From Nostoc paludosum FACHB-159 (GTDB taxonomy: Bacteria; Cyanobacteriota; Cyanobacteriia; Cyanobacteriales; Nostocaceae), in assembly GCF_014698835.1 (NCBI RefSeq), contig NZ_JACJTU010000022.1, positions 82,389 through 146,388 on the forward strand: a stretch of 64,000 bases of DNA. Direction: 5' to 3'. Shown piece after piece: positions 51,577 through 61,206 of the stretch. Below the pieces are notes generated by a model. That model was not told the origin of the DNA, searched no databases, and was given only the letters and a program-made list of their open reading frames with translations. Position 1 is the stretch's first letter. Each line of letters opens with the position of its first letter. The position numbers and the translations under genes are program-made.

Positions 51577-52281
51577 TCAGCTATCTTTAGTATCTGTGTC
51601 ATTTTTTGATGATTTCACAGCCTCTACACCCTTTGAAGGAAATGTCCGCCGACGGCGATACCATGTTGCTGCTGCCACTAGCATTCCAGTTAGTGACAGA
51701 GCTAATATCATTGGTAAAAAATCTCCTGTGCTAAAAGCTTTTAAACCGTAACTTCCTAACAATACAAAAGGTAAAACTCCAGGAACTGTGCCCAAGCTTG
51801 TACCGATAACGTAATCTTTAAAACTCACAGAAGTTAACCCGGCAGTGAAGTTTACTAAACCATAGGGCATAACTGCTACTAGCCGAATAGCAAACATATA
51901 AAATAATCCTGCTTGCCGTACTTCCGCGTCCATTGCTTGCCATTTTCCAGCTAATCTTTTGGCTACTGCTTCACGCCCAATAGTCCTAGTAAAAGTAAAA
52001 GAAACAATTGCTGCAATAATCGCTGCTAAACTAGTCCAAATAGTTCCTAATACTGGGCCAAAAATTGCACCACCAGTCAAGTTAAGTGCCGTTGAGGGCA
52101 GAATCAGCACAGTTGCTACAACATATACAAGAATATAGATAATTGGTGCCCAGATACCGGCAGATCTGAGCCAAGCTTGAATCTGTGCTGGATCGATACC
52201 GCCTAGTAAATATACTGCTATGGCAGTGGCAATAATGCAAATTACTATGATTATTGAAATACCAAATTTAAAGTTCGACAC
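51577..52281 (-). CDS. TVP38/TMEM64 family membrane protein (third copy)
   Basis: A 234-residue VTT-domain protein: VATVLILPSTALNLTGGAIFG, FTRTIGREAVAKRLAGKW, RLVAVMPYGLVNFTAGLTSV, GTVPGVLPFVLLGSYGL. It is distinct from the 38-39.6 kb pair. The start is GTG (52279-52281) with AGGAG upstream. Placed between a lipid-linked sugar transferase and a GT-C-like protein, it may serve lipid or lipid-linked sugar movement; that is inference. Confidence 0.82.
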   Translation of the reverse strand: MSNFKFGISIIIVICIIATAIAVYLLGGIDPAQIQAWLRSAGIWAPIIYILVYVVATVLILPSTALNLTGGAIFGPVLGTIWTSLAAIIAAIVSFTFTRTIGREAVAKRLAGKWQAMDAEVRQAGLFYMFAIRLVAVMPYGLVNFTAGLTSVSFKDYVIGTSLGTVPGVLPFVLLGSYGLKAFSTGDFLPMILALSLTGMLVAAATWYRRRRTFPSKGVEAVKSSKNDTDTKDS

Positions 52282-52491
52282 TATAACTCTACTCCTATTT
52301 TTTTATACATAATGCATATTTTCTGCATTTTGAGTTTAATTAATTTTTGAAAACTTCGGCTTTGAAATAGAGAGAAAATAATGAATAAGTTATCTAGTGT
52401 CTAGCTAGTTGAATAATTCTGTCTAAGAATAATAAACAAAACCTATCATAGCTGTTATCTGTTTGTCTAAGATTAACAGTTAGGTATATAA

Positions 52492-54057
52492 TCACAATTT
52501 TAAAATATCAAGCTTTTTAGAAAAGCTTGATGGATCGAAATCAATCTTTTTACCATTTTTATCTAGCATATTCACTACAAGATAATATCCATCGTATTTG
52601 TCTGTTTCTGATAAAAATCTGTCGATCTCTTTTATTTTGGTTGGAAAACCTTGAATATAAAATGTAAACTTATTCTTTTGATTTTCCACATTTAACACAT
52701 TTACGTACTGGAGCTTAGGTTTGATAGCGGATTTTTCTTGAGCGCGAACACTCTCATCTGTAAGAATATTTGTTTCTTCAGGGCTAACCTTTGTCTCTTT
52801 TGAGATTAGCTGCATTTGTGCCGCGATGGGAAGTGTATCACCAATTACAAAAATTGGCTTACCTTTCGGTTCTAATTGCTGTAGTTCAGTGCCCAACCGC
52901 ATCAGTCCGTAAGAGTATGGCTTTGATAAGGGCGCAGAGTAGGAATATTTATTGCTGATAACAAGAGAAAAGATTAAAAATGCTGCGAGTGCTACTTCTA
53001 TTTTCGTATTATTTTTGAGTAAAGTTCTTACTTTTGGAAAAATATCTGCTACTAAGATTGCAATACTAATTGCTACAACAGGAGATAAGTAGATAAAGTG
53101 ACGGGCTGGAGCAGGATTTGGTAGCCAAAATATATAATTTATTATTACTGTTGGTAAAATAAAAAGTATGTATGAATAACGACGTTTGTAAAATAAATAT
53201 ACGCAGGATATTAAAAATATCAAACAAAGTAAAGGATTCAAGCCCCAAATAAACAGTAGGCTACCACGCACAAACTGATCGACGTATCTAGCAGGATTAT
53301 TCCACAATAAAAGTTGCTCAAATATTCCATCACCTTCTTTATCTTTAATATATGCAAGTTGAGCTTGCATCACTTTAAAAATAATTACCGGCAAAATACT
53401 ATATAAAATCGAAGGATAAACAATTTTTTTCAAAGGATATCTTTCAAGAAGAAGACAAGCTGGAATCATCGGAAACATTAATATTGCATCCAGCCTGAAC
53501 ATTAAGCACAAGGCAAAAGCAGTAACAATTAGTACATCCCATAAAATTAATTTCTTCCACCCTAAGCTCAATGAGTTTAAAAACGAACGATAACCAATCA
53601 AGGCTAATCCTATAAACATGAATACCATAGAGCCAGTCATGGGATGTGGATATTGCCCGGTTACCCTCCAGACTGGGAGTATAAGTAGTAAGATGTTTGC
53701 CAATAAAGCTATAAGTGTTCCCCAATATCTTCTAACAAAAAAGAAGAAAGGTATAACCATCAAAATGGCAAAAGCCGCATTTACATAGTTCATAATAGGA
53801 ACTATGTGGGTCAAATCTGCTTTAAAAATTGGCCTAAAAAAATCTAGTAATGCATAGTAAGCAAAAGAGATATTACTACCATAAATTTTTCTCGCTCCTA
53901 GTGGTTTATCAAATGCGATCGAGTCGATCATACCTAGTAGCATTCGGTAGCTATCTCTTTCTCCAAAAGTGTCTGTATATACAGTGAATAAATAAGTAAC
54001 ACTGGCTAATACTAATAGTACTAACAGCCCTAAGACTGCTTTATTGTGTTGCTTCAT
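52492..54057 (-). CDS. Multi-pass membrane protein, probable GT-C glycosyltransferase
   Basis: A 521-residue protein with about ten membrane helices in the first 360 residues and a soluble C-terminal domain of about 150. An acidic pair in the first extracytoplasmic loop (TDTFGERDSYRML) is where GT-C enzymes place their catalytic Asp/Glu. No exact family was recognised by eye; ArnT/PMT-like or a hypothetical glycan assembly protein are the options. Neighbouring polyprenyl-phosphate glycosyltransferase and TVP38 genes on the same strand support an envelope-glycan role. ATG start at 54057. Confidence 0.65.
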   Translation of the reverse strand: MKQHNKAVLGLLVLLVLASVTYLFTVYTDTFGERDSYRMLLGMIDSIAFDKPLGARKIYGSNISFAYYALLDFFRPIFKADLTHIVPIMNYVNAAFAILMVIPFFFFVRRYWGTLIALLANILLLILPVWRVTGQYPHPMTGSMVFMFIGLALIGYRSFLNSLSLGWKKLILWDVLIVTAFALCLMFRLDAILMFPMIPACLLLERYPLKKIVYPSILYSILPVIIFKVMQAQLAYIKDKEGDGIFEQLLLWNNPARYVDQFVRGSLLFIWGLNPLLCLIFLISCVYLFYKRRYSYILFILPTVIINYIFWLPNPAPARHFIYLSPVVAISIAILVADIFPKVRTLLKNNTKIEVALAAFLIFSLVISNKYSYSAPLSKPYSYGLMRLGTELQQLEPKGKPIFVIGDTLPIAAQMQLISKETKVSPEETNILTDESVRAQEKSAIKPKLQYVNVLNVENQKNKFTFYIQGFPTKIKEIDRFLSETDKYDGYYLVVNMLDKNGKKIDFDPSSFSKKLDILKL

Positions 54058-54641
54058 AAACTTAACAGTAACCCTAGCTATAAAAATACCATAAGAAGAT
54101 GTTTGAAAATTAATGGAATGGTAAATTTTACGGTAATCGTTTGACCATAATTAGGATCGTACTTAGGTAGATAAACGTCTCCGTCGTTTTAGGGAGAAGA
54201 TTGTAGTATTTGATTCAAATATAAATTTTCTGTTTAGAGACTGATTAAAGAGCGCTACAAACATTTTAAGCAGTCTAAATTTGTTCTCTTTGCACCCTCT
54301 ATCTGAAGAAGTATCTGATGTGTAATAAGGAATCAGAGCAAAGGGATTTTGTCAATTAAAACAATTAAATTTCATGAAAACCTTATATTTTTGCATTTAT
54401 ATTTACATATAATTTTTATTTTATTACTTAAAAACATTGGATATTTAAGGCGAGCAAAATGCCCACTCTGGAAGAGTTTGATTTAAAAGCAGTGTGCAAA
54501 TTAAATGTTTGATAGCCTAGTTCCTATTGAGAGAGCGTTAGTAATGCACAAAAAGCAGAATTATGTAACAAAAAGTCAACTTAGTTAAAACCCTCTTCTG
54601 GCCTCTGCATTCTGCCTTGACTCAACGATAAATATTTATGC
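54058..54641. other. AT-rich intergenic region
   Basis: 584 bases between two minus-strand genes; AT-rich, no gene, no strong hairpin or known repeat recognised. The promoter of the membrane protein gene should be near 54060-54200. Confidence 0.45.
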
Positions 54642-57095
54642 TCACTTAGTTAACATCATTGAAGTAACGACACATTGGGGAAATTGGCGCTTTAATGCCC
54701 CAAACACGGGACAAGGCGCTTGTTCTTGCAAATTTTCTGGTTTACTCCAAGTAAAGGGGGCTTTATGCGCCGCAGACATCCATAACAAAAGCTTTGCTCG
54801 TGTCATGGCAACGTAGAGTAAACGGTACTCTTCTGATATTTTTAACTGCTTTGCTTGTTCCCATGCTTGTGTCACATCCGGTATGGTAGATTCTCCGTGG
54901 AGAGCAGCACGAATTTGGGCACGAGCTACTTCTGATAAAGTAAAATCCCCTAAGAATTGGCTTTGGGGAGGAACCCAGAATCTTCCAGGAATTAAGTTTT
55001 CGTGCAGAAAGGGAATAAAAACATAATCCCAGTCCAGCCCTTTGGCTTTGTGCATGGTAATAATAGTCAGTTGACCGCGACGGGTGTAACGTTCTTCTGA
55101 ATCTTCGGTTTCCACTGGTTCAAACCGTTCAGAACTGACGATTTCACTCAAAGCTGACAGCATTGACCTCATTGAACTATTGCTAGCTATCTGCTGGTTT
55201 ACGCGTTCTGCGAGTTTATCAGCAGTTGCCAATTCCGCTTGGTCGTAATTCAAGGTCAAGGCGAGGAAAGAAATTAACTGATATAGAGGCAGTTCCAAAC
55301 GAGCGCGGAGTAAACTGCGACACAAATGTGCAGCTTTTTGTACTGGTTCTGGTTGGGGTGCTGCTAGGGGGCTAGGATACAAAAATTCTTCTGGGAGACT
55401 AGCAAGGGCGTTGAGGTCTTGGGTAGGAATTAGCTGACGCTGCACCAATGCTTCTAGTGCGGCTTTGAGGTAATCAGGAGAGTGGGGGCGATCGCAAAAT
55501 TGCAGCAATGCCAAAATTTCTTGGGGTACATGAGAACGGCGATCGCGTTCTCCCACATCATAAAGTGTAATATTATGCTCTTTACACACAGGTGCTAGAG
55601 CCTCTGCCAACCATCGTCCTTGACGATTTTCTCGCACTAAAATCGCTGCACTATTTTTTGTAGGATCTTTACCAAATAACTCGATCGCTCTTTGAGATAA
55701 CAATTCAACAGTGTGAAAAATATCGCGTGGGGTGTATAATTCCAGCCCTAACCCTACTGGTGCTGGGTTGGCGTTAGTTTGCGGATCGCCAGCGTCAACA
55801 GGACGAATGGTTTGTAAGCGAAATGGTACTTGTCGGTTATCAAATGGGGACTGGGGACTGGGGATTGGGGACTGGGGGTTTGTTGCAGACCAGTGATTAT
55901 TGATCCATTTGAGGGCAAAGTTAGCAGCTTCAATAATTATTCTCGTACTGCGACCGGCTCGATCCATCGTTGCCAATCGTTGAATGCGATCGCACTCTTG
56001 GCAAAATTGCCGAAAATAAATCGGATCGGCTGGCGTAAAGGTAGAGTTAATCGCTTGGTTGGGGTCGCCGACACGTACTAAATTGAGTGCTGAGTGGAGA
56101 GTGGGGAGTGAGGAGTTAAGAGTTATTGTGGTTGTCCCCGCGTCCCCACGTCCCCGCGTCTCCGTGTCTTCATCCAAGTTACTCGCCAAAATTTCCAACA
56201 ACCGCGTTTGTAGCGGGCTAGAATCTTGGGCTTCGTCTTCAAAGACGGCGAATACTTGGTTTTGCTCGATGCGGCGGGCACTGTCGTTTTCTAATACCCG
56301 CAATGCGGCTAAAATCATATCGTCGTAGTCAATGAAGTCACGCGATCGCATTAAGTTTTGATATTGCTCGTACAATCCCGCCGCTACACTCAAAATTGCA
56401 TATTCGTCTGTGGTTTGTTGACTCCACTCTTGCAACATTTCTTGCGATATCCCAGAACTTTTTGCTTCATGGATAACCGTATTAGCTAATTCCGGTAAGA
56501 CTTCTGTCCGTAGCACCGATTGACGACGTAACCTTTCTGTTTCTTCACCGTCAAATTGATGACCTTCTAATAACCGCAAATATCGTTCTGGATTATTTGC
56601 AATCCATTGCTCTACGGCTGTGCGGATAAAACGATGACTTTGGGTTGGTGTAATTAATGTGGCGTATTCTAACTGCAACCCTGATAAATCGGGATGGCGG
56701 CTGGCAATGTTTAACGCTAAACCATGCAAGGTATAGACAAAAAAGCCTGTTTGAGGTAAAGATAAATCATCTCGTAAGTATTTACGAATTTTGGCTTTAA
56801 TATTGGCAGCAGCAGAGCGAGTAAAGGTGACAACCACCAACTGACGGCGGGAGGAGGAACCCGACTGGGCAGAACGTTCGTACTGACGTGCAATGGCGAT
56901 CGCTGCCGCCGCTGCCATGCCGGTGGATTTGCCTGCACCGGGAACAGCAGAAATAGCTAGGGGGCCAGATTGCCAGTCAGCCATTTGTTGCTGTCCGGGA
57001 CGCAGACTATTGCGGATGCGTGCAATGGCTTCTGCCCGTAGAGATGACACGGGCGATCGCTGCAATACTTCTGAATCGAGATGTTCTTGAGGCAC
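54642..57095 (-). CDS. UvrD/Rep-like ATP-dependent DNA helicase with repeat-derived insertions
   Basis: An 817-residue superfamily 1A helicase. Motifs: Walker A SAVPGAGKST near residue 50, Ia VVTFTRSAAANIKAKI, II VFEDEAQDSSPLQ, III/IV LVRVGDPNQAINSTFT, V TIITMHKAKGLDWDYVFIP, VI LLYVAMTRAKLLLW. It should unwind DNA 3' to 5' in repair or replication restart. Two hydrophilic stretches are translated repeat DNA: after ASNLDED (TETRGRGDAGTTT then SSLPTLHSALN) and after NHWSATN (PQSPIPSPQSPFDN). Both lie between helicase motifs and keep the frame. The start is GTG (57093-57095); no strong ribosome binding site is seen. Confidence 0.88.
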   Translation of the reverse strand: MPQEHLDSEVLQRSPVSSLRAEAIARIRNSLRPGQQQMADWQSGPLAISAVPGAGKSTGMAAAAAIAIARQYERSAQSGSSSRRQLVVVTFTRSAAANIKAKIRKYLRDDLSLPQTGFFVYTLHGLALNIASRHPDLSGLQLEYATLITPTQSHRFIRTAVEQWIANNPERYLRLLEGHQFDGEETERLRRQSVLRTEVLPELANTVIHEAKSSGISQEMLQEWSQQTTDEYAILSVAAGLYEQYQNLMRSRDFIDYDDMILAALRVLENDSARRIEQNQVFAVFEDEAQDSSPLQTRLLEILASNLDEDTETRGRGDAGTTTITLNSSLPTLHSALNLVRVGDPNQAINSTFTPADPIYFRQFCQECDRIQRLATMDRAGRSTRIIIEAANFALKWINNHWSATNPQSPIPSPQSPFDNRQVPFRLQTIRPVDAGDPQTNANPAPVGLGLELYTPRDIFHTVELLSQRAIELFGKDPTKNSAAILVRENRQGRWLAEALAPVCKEHNITLYDVGERDRRSHVPQEILALLQFCDRPHSPDYLKAALEALVQRQLIPTQDLNALASLPEEFLYPSPLAAPQPEPVQKAAHLCRSLLRARLELPLYQLISFLALTLNYDQAELATADKLAERVNQQIASNSSMRSMLSALSEIVSSERFEPVETEDSEERYTRRGQLTIITMHKAKGLDWDYVFIPFLHENLIPGRFWVPPQSQFLGDFTLSEVARAQIRAALHGESTIPDVTQAWEQAKQLKISEEYRLLYVAMTRAKLLLWMSAAHKAPFTWSKPENLQEQAPCPVFGALKRQFPQCVVTSMMLTK
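55846..55880. repeat. GGGGACT heptamer repeats inside the helicase gene
   Basis: Five tandem units GGGGACT/GGGGATT on the plus strand, translated on the minus strand as PQSPIPSPQSP. Total length keeps the reading frame. The same heptamer type occurs between genes elsewhere in the window. Confidence 0.8.
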
Positions 57096-57579
57096 AGTAA
57101 CAGTGGGTTTATTCTTTCTGAATATAGCGGTTCTAGCGCCGTCTGTGTAACTTTGCGTTCCCAGATGAGGGAGACAAGGGAGTTTGACGTTTTGAACCTC
57201 AAAGTTGCACCTTTGAACTCTAAAACTGAAATTTCAATCTTAGTATGACTTATGCAAAAACCCCTCAAACTCTTATTCCTTTGTGTCACTCGCCTACGTT
57301 TATGAGCAAAGTTTAATACTTATTCATCGCTAATTGGCTGACTAGCTGGTCTAGTTGCATCAGATGTTACTAAGAGCACAACATTGTTGTACCCCTACTT
57401 ATGGCATTGTTTTTTCAAACTAGTATGACATCGCTCATCATGATAGATATAAAACTTTACATTAAATCTTCCCTTCGACACTGAACACACTGGTTTCTGG
57501 GTAAACTAAAAAAAGCACTGGCTATACCAGCAGCATAAGGCTTTTAGCTCATCGCAGACAACTCAAAGGGGTATAAAAA
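57096..57579. other. Divergent intergenic region (helicase / vWA gene)
   Basis: 484 bases. Contains a short repeat TTTGAACCTCAAAGTTGCAC then CTTTGAAC near 57191-57218 and otherwise no recognised element. Holds promoters for both divergent genes; none assigned. Confidence 0.45.
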
Positions 57580-59424
57580 ATGCTCAAGACAAGTTACGAC
57601 TTTGACCAGGCTATCTTACCCGCAGGCTCTTCATTAAAGACTAATATTCTGCTACGTTTTCGTGCTGACATAGCTGAATCTCCCCGACGGAACCTGAATC
57701 TTTCTTTGGTAATTGACCGCTCAGGCTCTATGGCAGGCGCTCCTTTGCATCATGCGCTCAGAGCCGCTGAATCTGTGGTAGATCGACTTGAGCCAGACGA
57801 CATTCTCTCAGTAGTTGTTTACGACGATGAGGTGGATACGGTTATAACGCCCCAGCCTGTGAAAGACAAAGCTGCACTGAAAACTTCTATTAAAAAAGTC
57901 AGAGCAGGTGGGATTACTAACTTATCTGGCGGATGGCTCAAAGGCTGCGAACATGTCAAGAAGCAACTCGATCCGCAAAAAATTAACCGTGTTTTGCTGC
58001 TTACCGATGGTCACGCCAATATGGGCATTCAAGACCCAAAAATACTGACGGCGACATCGGGGCAAAAAGCTGAGGAAGGCATCACCACAACTACCTTGGG
58101 CTTCGATCAGGGTTTCAATGAAGACTTGCTGATTGGGATGGCAAGGGCGGCTAACGGCAATTTCTACTTCATTCAGAGCATCGATGAAGCAACTGAAGTG
58201 TTTAGCATTGAGCTAGATAGCCTCAGAGCAGTAGTAGGTCAAAATCTCAAGGTGATAGTTGAGTTGGCTGATGGTGTCAAGCTGATAGATACTTTAAGTC
58301 TGGCTAAAGTCAGCCATAACGCTGGTCAAACTGTCATCACTTTGGGAGAACTTTATGAGGGTGAAGATAAACTTTTAGGATTGAGTTTAGAGATATCTGC
58401 TGCTCAAATTGGCGAATTACCTGTGATGAAGTTACATTACAGTGCTGATGTTGTGCAAAATGAGGTGATTGAAAGTGTGTCCGGCACAGCGGATGTCGTT
58501 GCCAAAGTTGGTACTATTGAGGAAGCAGCTCTCGCTTCTTCGAGCCATATCATCCTTGAACTCAGCCGCCTCACCATCGCTAAGGCTAAAGAGACAGCCC
58601 TCGATTTAGCTGAGCATGGCAAACATGAAGAAGCTGAGCAAATTCTCCGATCGCTAGTCAAAGATTTACGCGATAAAGGGTTGAATGAGAATTTTGAAAT
58701 TGCTGAAGAGATAGATCAGCTAGAGTATTTTGCGGGTCGCATCGCCCAAAAAGCCTTGGGTAATGCCGGACGTAAAGAACTGCGAGATCAGAGTTACCAG
58801 ACAATGACGCGCAATCGCAGCGATTTAGCCGCTCGTGGTGTCACGGCTGGAGATGAAATCTATGGGATGCCGGTTGTTAATGAAGTCGGTTCAGGTGTAG
58901 AACTACACTGTATGCGTGAAGGCGGTAAGCTGCGAATCAAAGTCATATCCGATGGCTACGATTCCACCAAGAATGTCCAATTTCCTAGAGCGATTCGTGC
59001 CGAGGGCGCACGCTATGTAGTTGAAGGACTGGAACCTTCAACTGATGGCTCTTTCTACCGGGTTCGTGGTAACATAACGCGTCTTACTCGACCTGGTGAA
59101 GCAGATATCTTCGTTGCTCCCAGACAATCGAGGTCAACTAGCACAGGTAAAGCATCCAAAGGCCCTGCTAGTGCCGCCGACTTGCCCACGACTGATACTG
59201 TCAAGGATGGTGTTCTCGTTCAATGCGTCAAAGATGGCAGTAAACTACGTGCTAGAGTGGTCTCTGATGGATATGAACCGAATTGGAATATGCGTTTTCC
59301 GCGATCGGTTCGCGAAGAAGGAATGCTTTACGTCGTTGATGAAATCAAAACCGGCCCTGATGGCAAGTCCTATATTGCCTGCGGTGAAATTAAGCGATTT
59401 ATGCAACCCACCATTACCAATTAA
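57580..59424 (+). CDS. vWA-domain protein with duplicated C-terminal domain
   Basis: A 614-residue soluble protein with no signal peptide. A von Willebrand A domain spans about 38-220 with an intact MIDAS: VIDRSGSMAG, the Thr in GGITNLSGG and LLTDGHAN. A beta-rich and helical middle follows (GHEEAEQILRSLVKDL-like helix near 360). The end carries two homologous units of about 60 residues (about 440-510 and 545-612): GVELHCMREGGKLRIKVISD then PRAIRAEGARYVV, and GVLVQCVKDGSKLRARVVSD then PRSVREEGMLYVV. The unit family was not recognised. Metal-dependent protein-protein interaction is expected. It converges on the DUF6745 operon. GGGG upstream of the ATG is a weak ribosome binding site. Confidence 0.8.
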   Translation: MLKTSYDFDQAILPAGSSLKTNILLRFRADIAESPRRNLNLSLVIDRSGSMAGAPLHHALRAAESVVDRLEPDDILSVVVYDDEVDTVITPQPVKDKAALKTSIKKVRAGGITNLSGGWLKGCEHVKKQLDPQKINRVLLLTDGHANMGIQDPKILTATSGQKAEEGITTTTLGFDQGFNEDLLIGMARAANGNFYFIQSIDEATEVFSIELDSLRAVVGQNLKVIVELADGVKLIDTLSLAKVSHNAGQTVITLGELYEGEDKLLGLSLEISAAQIGELPVMKLHYSADVVQNEVIESVSGTADVVAKVGTIEEAALASSSHIILELSRLTIAKAKETALDLAEHGKHEEAEQILRSLVKDLRDKGLNENFEIAEEIDQLEYFAGRIAQKALGNAGRKELRDQSYQTMTRNRSDLAARGVTAGDEIYGMPVVNEVGSGVELHCMREGGKLRIKVISDGYDSTKNVQFPRAIRAEGARYVVEGLEPSTDGSFYRVRGNITRLTRPGEADIFVAPRQSRSTSTGKASKGPASAADLPTTDTVKDGVLVQCVKDGSKLRARVVSDGYEPNWNMRFPRSVREEGMLYVVDEIKTGPDGKSYIACGEIKRFMQPTITN

Positions 59425-59743
59425 TATCAGCAAAAAATTAAAGAAGAATTGAGAATCAATTGATAGCGAGTCTCAATCCTTAACTAATTTAAACGTGAGT
59501 CTCAAACACAGACGCACGTTTTCTTATTTTTGCTTTTATCGCAGTTTAAGCATAGTTTAGGACAGAAACTGCTCGTCGCTTTGCTCTAATTAAAAATCAA
59601 AAATTTAAATTAAAAAAAGAATACAAACCCCTGAGTTCATTTGTTGAATTCAATTCCAAATCAATAATTGTTTCAGAAACAGAGTGTTGTAGTTAGTGTT
59701 GTGCGCCGCTTGGCTAATTGCATCCAACCAAACCATTTTGATA
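59425..59743. other. Convergent intergenic region
   Basis: 319 bases between the vWA gene and the DUF6745 gene. A weak inverted repeat (GAATTGAGAATCAATTGATA and GCGAGTCTCAATCCTTAAC) near 59447-59486 may end the vWA transcript. Nothing else recognised. Confidence 0.4.
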
Positions 59744-60442
59744 TTACGCCTCGATCGCCGGACTATAATCATTTGGGTTATCAAAGCCTGCAATCCAAGC
59801 AGCAGCTTGATGACAAGTTTGCATATATGGAGGAACGCGCAAAATATGAATGTGTCCTGTAGATGGACAAGTGACTTTCAACACCATAAATGGCTCGTCA
59901 TCCTCAAAAGGAATGCAGATAAGTTGACGCTCTCCACCCGCATCTCTATCCCGATGACGGACTAAGCCTCCCACTTGCTGCAAAAATCTCTCATAGCCCA
60001 GTCGCTCAATCAGTACGCGGCGTAACTCAACGTTCTCCATGTTGAGGATATCTTGCCCAGTTATGGAGTCAGATGCAAAGGCAATGGCATCACTCACCTG
60101 CACGCCTCGCCAGCGCAGGACGAAACCGTGCCCTTCAGGTAAACTGGTAATCCCACTCCCAGCTAACTCAATCCAATGGGTGACATGGAGACCTTTGGCA
60201 AAGGTTGTGAGGTTTACACAATCGCTGAGATCCAAGCTTTCACAGGTGAGATTTTCGGGTAAATTGTAAAGTTCCAACGCACCACTTAAATCTAGATGAC
60301 CTAAAACCCGCATTCGATCCCATGCACGATGCTCAAGTATCAGCTTTCTGGCACGTTGCGCCGATACAGGCTCGTGGCTTTCCTGTGGGCGCTGTTTAAC
60401 TGGTCTATTCGGCACGCGCCCATTTGACATGATCTTCAGCAT
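59744..60442 (-). CDS. DUF6745-like protein (function unknown)
   Basis: A 232-residue soluble protein. The first half has leucine-rich-like strand repeats (LGHLDLSGALELYNLPENLT, CESLDLSDCVNLTTFA, LHVTHWIELAGSGITSLPEG). The second half has the DUF6745 block RWRGVQVSDAIAFASDSITG, NVELRRVLIERLGYERFLQQ and LRVPPYMQTCHQAAAWIAGF, ending YSPAIEA. Function is unknown. Its ATG overlaps the stop codon of the upstream gene by one base (TAATG), so it is translationally coupled to it. A related gene sits at 40581-41606. Confidence 0.7.
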   Translation of the reverse strand: MLKIMSNGRVPNRPVKQRPQESHEPVSAQRARKLILEHRAWDRMRVLGHLDLSGALELYNLPENLTCESLDLSDCVNLTTFAKGLHVTHWIELAGSGITSLPEGHGFVLRWRGVQVSDAIAFASDSITGQDILNMENVELRRVLIERLGYERFLQQVGGLVRHRDRDAGGERQLICIPFEDDEPFMVLKVTCPSTGHIHILRVPPYMQTCHQAAAWIAGFDNPNDYSPAIEA

Positions 60443-60783
60443 TAGTCCGCAACCTCTACGTAAGCGTCAGGGCGATATTCACGTTGTCTCCAAACGCGGT
60501 AAAGTCCTTGGGGTAATTCAATTGCCCGATGTTCTTCATGAACTAAGGTAGCAGTTGGTTCTTTAACCTCAAGAAAAAGCTCACTATCATTTACCCACAA
60601 CTGAACAGCATGGGATTGCTGAATGCGATGGCTGTGTCCTGTGAGTTCACCGTGAGCGAGAGTTGCACCTACACGTTTTTGGGCATTGGCTGGTAAGGTA
60701 TTAATACGTCTAAGGAGAACATCGCCGTGTCTGTAGAGAACACCAGCTTGGTTAGTTTGGGAGTTATTACGGTTGTTCAACAT
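60442..60783 (-). CDS. Small conserved protein upstream of DUF6745 gene
   Basis: About 113 residues with GVLYRHGDVLLRRINTLP, LAHGELTGHSHRIQQ, VKEPTATLVHEEHRAIELP, GLYRVWRQREYRPDAYVEV. The GDVLLRRI...HGE-x-TGHSHR pattern is that of a small conserved family that tends to sit beside DUF6745/leucine-rich genes; its function is unknown. The two His-rich motifs could bind metal (inference). ATG at 60783 or 60798 (five codons further up) are both possible; neither has a strong ribosome binding site. It heads a two-gene operon. Confidence 0.68.
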   Translation of the reverse strand: MLNNRNNSQTNQAGVLYRHGDVLLRRINTLPANAQKRVGATLAHGELTGHSHRIQQSHAVQLWVNDSELFLEVKEPTATLVHEEHRAIELPQGLYRVWRQREYRPDAYVEVAD

Positions 60784-60824
60784 GTTTTTATTATACATCT
60801 TTATCAATAGAATTCGTAATTATT

Positions 60825-60848
60825 AGCCCACGATTAAAGTCGTGGGCT
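60825..60848. repeat. Hairpin AGCCCACGA/TCGTGGGCT
   Basis: A perfect 9-bp stem with a 6-base loop. This sequence type resembles the subterminal hairpins of IS200/IS605-family elements, but no tnpA or tnpB is present in the 60784-61206 gap. The rest of that gap is AT-rich with no gene. Confidence 0.55.
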
Positions 60849-61206
60849 TGAAGTAAGGAAGAAATTTATTTGTCTCCATAACTAAACTCAGGGGCTTTGC
60901 CTTGGGTTATGAATTACGAAAATTAGTAATTATTTGGTGATGGTTTTTTGTAAGAATTCCTGAAAAAACAACCACGTACATACAATAGTCTTTAATTAAC
61001 TCAAAAACTTTTGAGCGATCGCCTTGATAAATTTTATCGCCGACTTACTTATCTAATAATTCTAATAATATTGACAAAACAGAATATATATATACTTAAA
61101 TATTCTATAAATCCCGTAACTAAACAAATAATGTTTGGCTAATTTGTTTAATTACGGAATTGTTGAGAAATCTAAAAATGAAACTTCAAGCGATTGAAAA
61201 AGACTT

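Noticed and set aside
60825..60848. Remnant of an IS200/IS605 element
   Set aside because: Only a hairpin of similar type is present; no tnpA, tnpB or second end was found, so it is listed as a hairpin only.
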